A stretch of DNA of 64,000 bases, from NCBI RefSeq assembly GCF_028649395.1, contig NZ_JAQSUW010000011.1, positions 54,181-118,180 of the forward strand. Reading direction: 5' to 3'. The notes beneath the pieces were generated by a model, which searched no databases, had not been told where the DNA came from, and saw nothing but the letters and a program-made list of their open reading frames with translations. This document shows positions 60,454 through 64,000 of the stretch, piece by piece. How positions within the stretch are numbered: position 1 is the first letter of the stretch; every line of letters starts with the position of its first letter. This stretch comes from Pseudomonas sp. Gutcm_11s (GTDB lineage Bacteria; Pseudomonadota; Gammaproteobacteria; Pseudomonadales; Pseudomonadaceae). The position numbers and the translations under genes are program-made.

Positions 60454-62325
60454 ATGACCCAGAACTCGCAATTCGCCCTGCTCGGCACCCGGCGCTTCCT
60501 GCCGTTTTTTATCACCCAGTTGCTTGGCGCGTTCAACGACAACATCTTCAAGCAGTCGTTGATCCTCGCCATCCTGTTCAAGCTCAGCGTCAGCGCCGAC
60601 CGCGATCTGCTGGTCAACCTCTGCGCGCTGCTGTTCATCCTGCCGTTCTTCCTGTTCTCCGCCCTCGGCGGCCAGTTCGGCGAGAAGTTCGCCAAGGACT
60701 CGCTGATCCGCGCGATCAAGCTGGCCGAGGTGGCGATCATGGCGGTCGGCGCCGCCGGTTTCCTCTTCGACAACCTCTACCTGATGCTGGCGGCGCTGTT
60801 CGCCATGGGTACCCACTCGGCGCTGTTCGGCCCGGTGAAGTACTCGATCCTGCCGGTGGCCCTGCGCGAGCAGGAGCTGGTGGGCGGCAACGCACTGGTG
60901 GAGATGGGCACCTTCCTGGCCATCCTCGCCGGCACCATCGGTGCCGGCCTGCTGATGTCCAGCGAGGGCTATCGCGTGGCGGTGGGCATCGCCATTGTCG
61001 CCACCGCGGCACTCGGCTACCTGGCCAGCCGCAGCATTCCGCGGTTCGCCGCCGCACTGCCGCAACTGCAGCTGGACTGGAACATCTTCCGCCAGTCCTG
61101 GCAGATCATGCGTCTGGGCCTCGGCCAGCGCCCGGCGGTGTCGCGCTCGCTGATCGGCAGCTCCTGGTTCTGGTTCCTCGGCGCGGTGTACCTGACGCAG
61201 ATTCCGGCCTTCGCCAAGACCCTGCTGCACGGCGACGAGAGCGTGGTGACGCTGATCCTCACCGTGTTCTCGGTGGGCATCGCGCTGGGCTCGATGCTCT
61301 GCGAGCGCATGAGCGGGCACAAGGTGGAGATCGGCCTGGTGCCGTTCGGCTCCTTCGGCCTGTCGCTGTTCGGCATCCTGCTGTGGGCCACTTCCAGCAG
61401 CTTCCCGCAGGCGGCTGCGGCGCACGACTGGCTGGGCCTGCTGCAGATGGGCGAGGCCTGGCTGGTGTTGTTGTCGATCCTCGGCCTGGGCGTGTTCGGT
61501 GGCTTCTACATCGTGCCGCTGTATGCGCTGATCCAGTCGCGTACCGAGGAGCACGAGCGGGCGCGGGTGATCGCCGCCAACAACATCCTCAACGCGCTGT
61601 TCATGGTGGCCGCGGCAGTGGTGTCGATCCTCTTCCTCAGCGTGGCCAAGCTGAGCATCCCGCAGCTGTTCCTGGCCATCTCGCTGATGAACATCGCGGT
61701 GAACCTGTACATCTTCAAGATCGTCCCCGAGTTCACCATGCGCTTCCTCATCTGGATGCTCAGCCACTCGATGTACCGGGTGCAGCACCAGAACCTGCAG
61801 GTGATCCCGGAGGAGGGCGCGGCGGTGCTTGTGTGCAACCACGTGTCCTTCGTCGACGCGTTGCTGATCGGCGGCGCGGTGCGTCGGCCGGTACGTTTCG
61901 TCATGTACTACAAGATCTACAACCTGCCGGTGCTGAACTTCATCTTCCGTACTGCCGGCACCGTGCCGATTGCCGGGCGTAGCGAGGACCCGGAAGTGTT
62001 CGAGCGCGCTTTCGCCCGCATCGCCCAGTACCTGGCCGAGGGCGAGGTGGTGTGCATCTTCCCCGAGGGCAAGCTGACCACCAGTGGCGACATCGACGAG
62101 TTCAAGGCCGGGGTCGAGCGCATCCTCGAAGCCAATCCGGTGCCGGTAATCCCCATGGCGCTGCAGGGGCTGTGGGGCAGTTTCTTCAGCCGTGCTCCAC
62201 ACAAGGGCCTGTTCAAACGCCTCTGGTCGCGGGTCAATCTGGTCGCCGGCCAGCCGCTGCCGGCAGACACCGGGCGCCTGGTGTTGCAGGAGCAGGTAAG
62301 CCTGCTGCGTGGCGATCAGCGCTAG
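60454..62325 (+). CDS. MFS lysophospholipid transporter-like domain fused to PlsC acyltransferase
   Basis: 623 aa from ATG 60454 (AAGGA upstream). The N-terminal 400 residues form an LplT-type MFS permease (LLGAFNDNIFKQSLILAIL); the C-terminal 190 form a PlsC/AGPAT domain with CNHVSFVDALLI (HxxxxD) and IFPEGKLTTSGD. It would flip lysophospholipid inward and reacylate it. The acyl-ACP synthetase part of E. coli Aas is absent. Confidence 0.93.
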   Translation: MTQNSQFALLGTRRFLPFFITQLLGAFNDNIFKQSLILAILFKLSVSADRDLLVNLCALLFILPFFLFSALGGQFGEKFAKDSLIRAIKLAEVAIMAVGAAGFLFDNLYLMLAALFAMGTHSALFGPVKYSILPVALREQELVGGNALVEMGTFLAILAGTIGAGLLMSSEGYRVAVGIAIVATAALGYLASRSIPRFAAALPQLQLDWNIFRQSWQIMRLGLGQRPAVSRSLIGSSWFWFLGAVYLTQIPAFAKTLLHGDESVVTLILTVFSVGIALGSMLCERMSGHKVEIGLVPFGSFGLSLFGILLWATSSSFPQAAAAHDWLGLLQMGEAWLVLLSILGLGVFGGFYIVPLYALIQSRTEEHERARVIAANNILNALFMVAAAVVSILFLSVAKLSIPQLFLAISLMNIAVNLYIFKIVPEFTMRFLIWMLSHSMYRVQHQNLQVIPEEGAAVLVCNHVSFVDALLIGGAVRRPVRFVMYYKIYNLPVLNFIFRTAGTVPIAGRSEDPEVFERAFARIAQYLAEGEVVCIFPEGKLTTSGDIDEFKAGVERILEANPVPVIPMALQGLWGSFFSRAPHKGLFKRLWSRVNLVAGQPLPADTGRLVLQEQVSLLRGDQR

Positions 62326-62336
62326 ATCGCTGCCAA

Positions 62337-62366
62337 CAAAAAAGCCCGCCAATCGGCGGGCTTTTT
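62337..62366. terminator. bidirectional terminator MFS-PlsC / sugE
   Basis: AAAAAGCCCGCC-AATC-GGCGGGCTTTTT between convergent genes. Confidence 0.92.
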
Positions 62367-62378
62367 CATGGGCGTGAA

Positions 62379-62693
62379 TCAGTGGCTGAGCTTGAGGCCG
62401 ACCAGCCCGGCGATGATCAGGCCGACGCTGAGCAGGCGTACCAGGGCCATGGACTCGCCGAACAGGAAGATGCCGGCGATCACCGTGCCGACCGCGCCAA
62501 CGCCGGTCCAGATGGCATAGGCGGTGCCTAGCGGCAGCTCCTTCATGGCCAGGCCGAGCAGGCCGATGCTGACGATCATGGCGCCGACGGTGAGCAGGGT
62601 AGGGATGGGGCGGGTGAAACCGTCGGTGTACTTGAGGCCGACGGCCCAGCAGACCTCGAACAGGCCGGCGAACAACAGAATGATCCAGGACAT
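62379..62693 (-). CDS. sugE: SMR-family guanidinium exporter SugE (Gdx)
   Basis: 104 aa with four transmembrane helices. The conserved Glu13 in [16 protein letters not shown] and the WTGVGAVGT stretch mark the SugE/Gdx subgroup, not the EmrE multidrug subgroup. A guanidine-II riboswitch directly upstream supports guanidinium export. Confidence 0.94.
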   Translation of the reverse strand: MSWIILLFAGLFEVCWAVGLKYTDGFTRPIPTLLTVGAMIVSIGLLGLAMKELPLGTAYAIWTGVGAVGTVIAGIFLFGESMALVRLLSVGLIIAGLVGLKLSH

Positions 62694-62718
62694 GGGATGG
62701 CTCCTTACTACTGATGAA

Positions 62719-62767
62719 CGGGCCGTCCCGGGTGATCACTCGGATGGAGCGGCGAGGTCGTCCTCGC
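62719..62767 (-). ncRNA. guanidine-II (mini-ykkC) riboswitch before sugE
   Basis: On the minus strand two hairpins carry the ACGR tetraloops of this class: GCGAGG-ACGA-CCTCGC (62752-62767) and CGGG-ACGG-CCCG (62719-62730). The AAGGAGCC ribosome site follows about 13 nt after the second hairpin, fitting ligand-dependent release of translation initiation. Confidence 0.9.
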
Positions 62768-62857
62768 GTTGTGCAGTATTTTGCACAATGCCTTGCGCAG
62801 GGCAAGTCCGTGGGGACGAACGAGCCCTGGCAAAGGTTACCGGAGTTGTCCGGTTGG

Positions 62858-63778
62858 TCAGATACCTTCCGGCACTTCTTCGCCGCCGAAGGCCTCGAAC
62901 AGCGCCGGCAGGAAGTCGGTGAAGGTCAGCATCATCAGGGTGAAGCTGGCGTCCAGTTGGCCGAGGGCCTCGTCACCGCCGTCCTGGGCAGCCTGGTCCT
63001 GCAGCAGGTCTTCGAAGCGCAGGCGCTTGACGGTCATCTTGTCGTCCAGCACGAAGGACAGCTTGTCCTGCCAGGCCAGGGACAGCTGGGTGACCAGCTT
63101 GCCGGAGGACAGGTGCAGCTGGATCTCTTCGCTGGTCAGGTCCTGGCGCTTGCAGCGCACCACACCGCCGTCTTCGCTGGTGTCACGCAGCTCGCATTCG
63201 TCGAGGACGAAGAAGTCCGGCGCGGCGGCCTGGGTCTTGACCCAGTCGGTGAGGGTGGCAGTCGGCGCCATCTTCACGGTCAGCGGGCGTACCGGCAGCG
63301 AGCCGATGGCTTCGCGCAGGGTGGAGAGCAGGTCTTCGGCCTTCTTCGCGCTGGCGCTGTCGACCAGGATCAGGCCGAGCTTGGGTGCGATGGCGGCGAA
63401 GGTGCTGGAGCGGCGGATGAAGGCGCGCGGCAGGAAGCTCATGACGATCTCGTCCTTGAGCTGGTCGCGTTCCTTCTTATAGACCTTGCGCATTTGCTGC
63501 GCCTCGATCTCGTCGACCTTGTCCTTCAGGGCATCGCGCACCACGCTGCCGGGCAGGATGCGTTCTTCCTTGCGTGCGGAGATCAGCAGGAAGTCACCGC
63601 TGACGTGCACCAGCGGCGCATCGCCACCCTTGCCGAACGGCGCCATGAAACCGTAGGTGGTCAGCTCCTGGCTGGCGCAGGGGCGCGCGGCCTTGGCGGC
63701 CAGTGCCGCTTCCAGGGCTTCGGCGTCGAAGGGCACGTCCTGGGTCAGGCGATAAACAAGCAGGTTGCGGAACCACAT
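62858..63778 (-). CDS. rdgC: recombination-associated protein RdgC
   Basis: 306 aa, the standard length, from ATG 63778 ([14 protein letters not shown]), with a purine-rich AGTGTCTCCCCC upstream. RdgC is a ring-shaped DNA-binding protein that restrains RecA filaments; the C-terminal family end [18 protein letters not shown] is intact. It lies beside sugE but reads from its own region. Confidence 0.95.
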   Translation of the reverse strand: MWFRNLLVYRLTQDVPFDAEALEAALAAKAARPCASQELTTYGFMAPFGKGGDAPLVHVSGDFLLISARKEERILPGSVVRDALKDKVDEIEAQQMRKVYKKERDQLKDEIVMSFLPRAFIRRSSTFAAIAPKLGLILVDSASAKKAEDLLSTLREAIGSLPVRPLTVKMAPTATLTDWVKTQAAAPDFFVLDECELRDTSEDGGVVRCKRQDLTSEEIQLHLSSGKLVTQLSLAWQDKLSFVLDDKMTVKRLRFEDLLQDQAAQDGGDEALGQLDASFTLMMLTFTDFLPALFEAFGGEEVPEGI

Positions 63779-63937
63779 GGGGGAGACACTCCTTGAACAC
63801 GAAGCGCGCATTATTCTCTGCCGGCCTCGATTGGCCAACCCGAAGCTAAGCCTTTGGAACTGCTCGAAAATTTTTTTCAAAAAAGGCTTGCCAAGGTAAA
63901 GGGGCATCCCTAGAATGCGCACCACTTCGAGAGTGAA

Positions 63938-64000
63938 GGGTGATTAGCTCAGCCGGGAGAGCATCTGCCTTACAAGCAGAGGGTCGGCGGTTCGATCCCG
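63938..64000 (+). tRNA. tRNA-Val (anticodon TAC), cut by the window end
   Basis: The first 63 of about 76 nt: GGGTGAT acceptor strand, D-arm, anticodon loop CTTACAA and T-arm start GGTTCGATCCCG. The 3' acceptor strand lies outside. Confidence 0.93.

Noticed and set aside
1..64000. CRISPR array or complete insertion sequence
   Set aside because: No regularly spaced repeat units and no intact transposase with terminal inverted repeats were seen on reading both strands.

Overview
The window looks like chromosome of a high-GC Pseudomonas (or a close relative). The left end follows the P. aeruginosa PA1004-PA1013 gene order from memory (nadA, M48 protease, tusA-like, bcp, gcvR, dapA, bamC, purC, tRNA-Ser). 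The right end carries pseudomonad housekeeping genes (rmuC, pirin, a sodium/solute-symporter hybrid kinase, azlCD, sugE, rdgC, tRNA-Val). All gene identities come from reading translated sequence; no database search was possible.

Region by region. (1) 1-7622: tRNA-Lys and core genes for NAD, lysine and purine synthesis and outer-membrane assembly, ending in tRNA-Ser(CGA). (2) 7599-31892: a 24.3-kb genomic island in the 3' end of tRNA-Ser, bounded by a perfect 28-bp direct repeat. Its left part is a defence block: a SIR2-HerA pair, then a CBASS locus (2TM-SAVED effector, divergent CD-NTase, and a stand-alone E2-like protein with a SEC-C-like tail). Its right part is an aromatic catabolic block: a meta-cleavage operon (hydrolase, extradiol dioxygenase, flavin monooxygenase, hydratase, acylating aldehyde dehydrogenase, aldolase, SDR), a DUF1302/DUF1329 envelope pair, a TetR regulator, two tandem ACMSD-type amidohydrolases and a MORN-like lipoprotein. 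No integrase is visible. (3) 32138-45434: a second DUF1302/DUF1329 pair, a helix-turn-helix/citrate-synthase fusion, a MipA-like porin and a transporter-led operon (CitMHS transporter, 2-hydroxyacid dehydrogenase, AtuA-like, DUF4387, LeuC-like, LeuD-like, MmgE/PrpD) that looks like a catabolic route for a branched di- or tricarboxylic acid. (4) 45435-64000: core and accessory genes including a retropepsin-like protease, a diguanylate cyclase, a YcaC-type hydrolase with LysR regulator, a RES-Xre toxin-antitoxin pair, and sugE behind a guanidine-II (mini-ykkC) riboswitch.

Two regulatory circuits can be read from the DNA. In the island, a 16-bp dyad (TGARCAC-N3-TGNTCA) lies before the meta-cleavage operon, the TetR gene and the amidohydrolases, so TetR probably controls all three and itself. 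In region 3, an 11-bp motif (TACAGATTTAC) lies before the DUF1302 pair, in the citrate-synthase-fusion/mipA divergent promoter and before the transporter operon. The citrate-synthase fusion has lost all three residues of the citrate synthase catalytic triad (Ala, Ala and Glu at the usual His, His and Asp), so I read it as a metabolite-sensing transcription factor built on a dead enzyme. This is the strongest candidate for an undescribed system here; the two-paralogue decarboxylase and meta-cleavage island and the E2-only CBASS locus are the next best.
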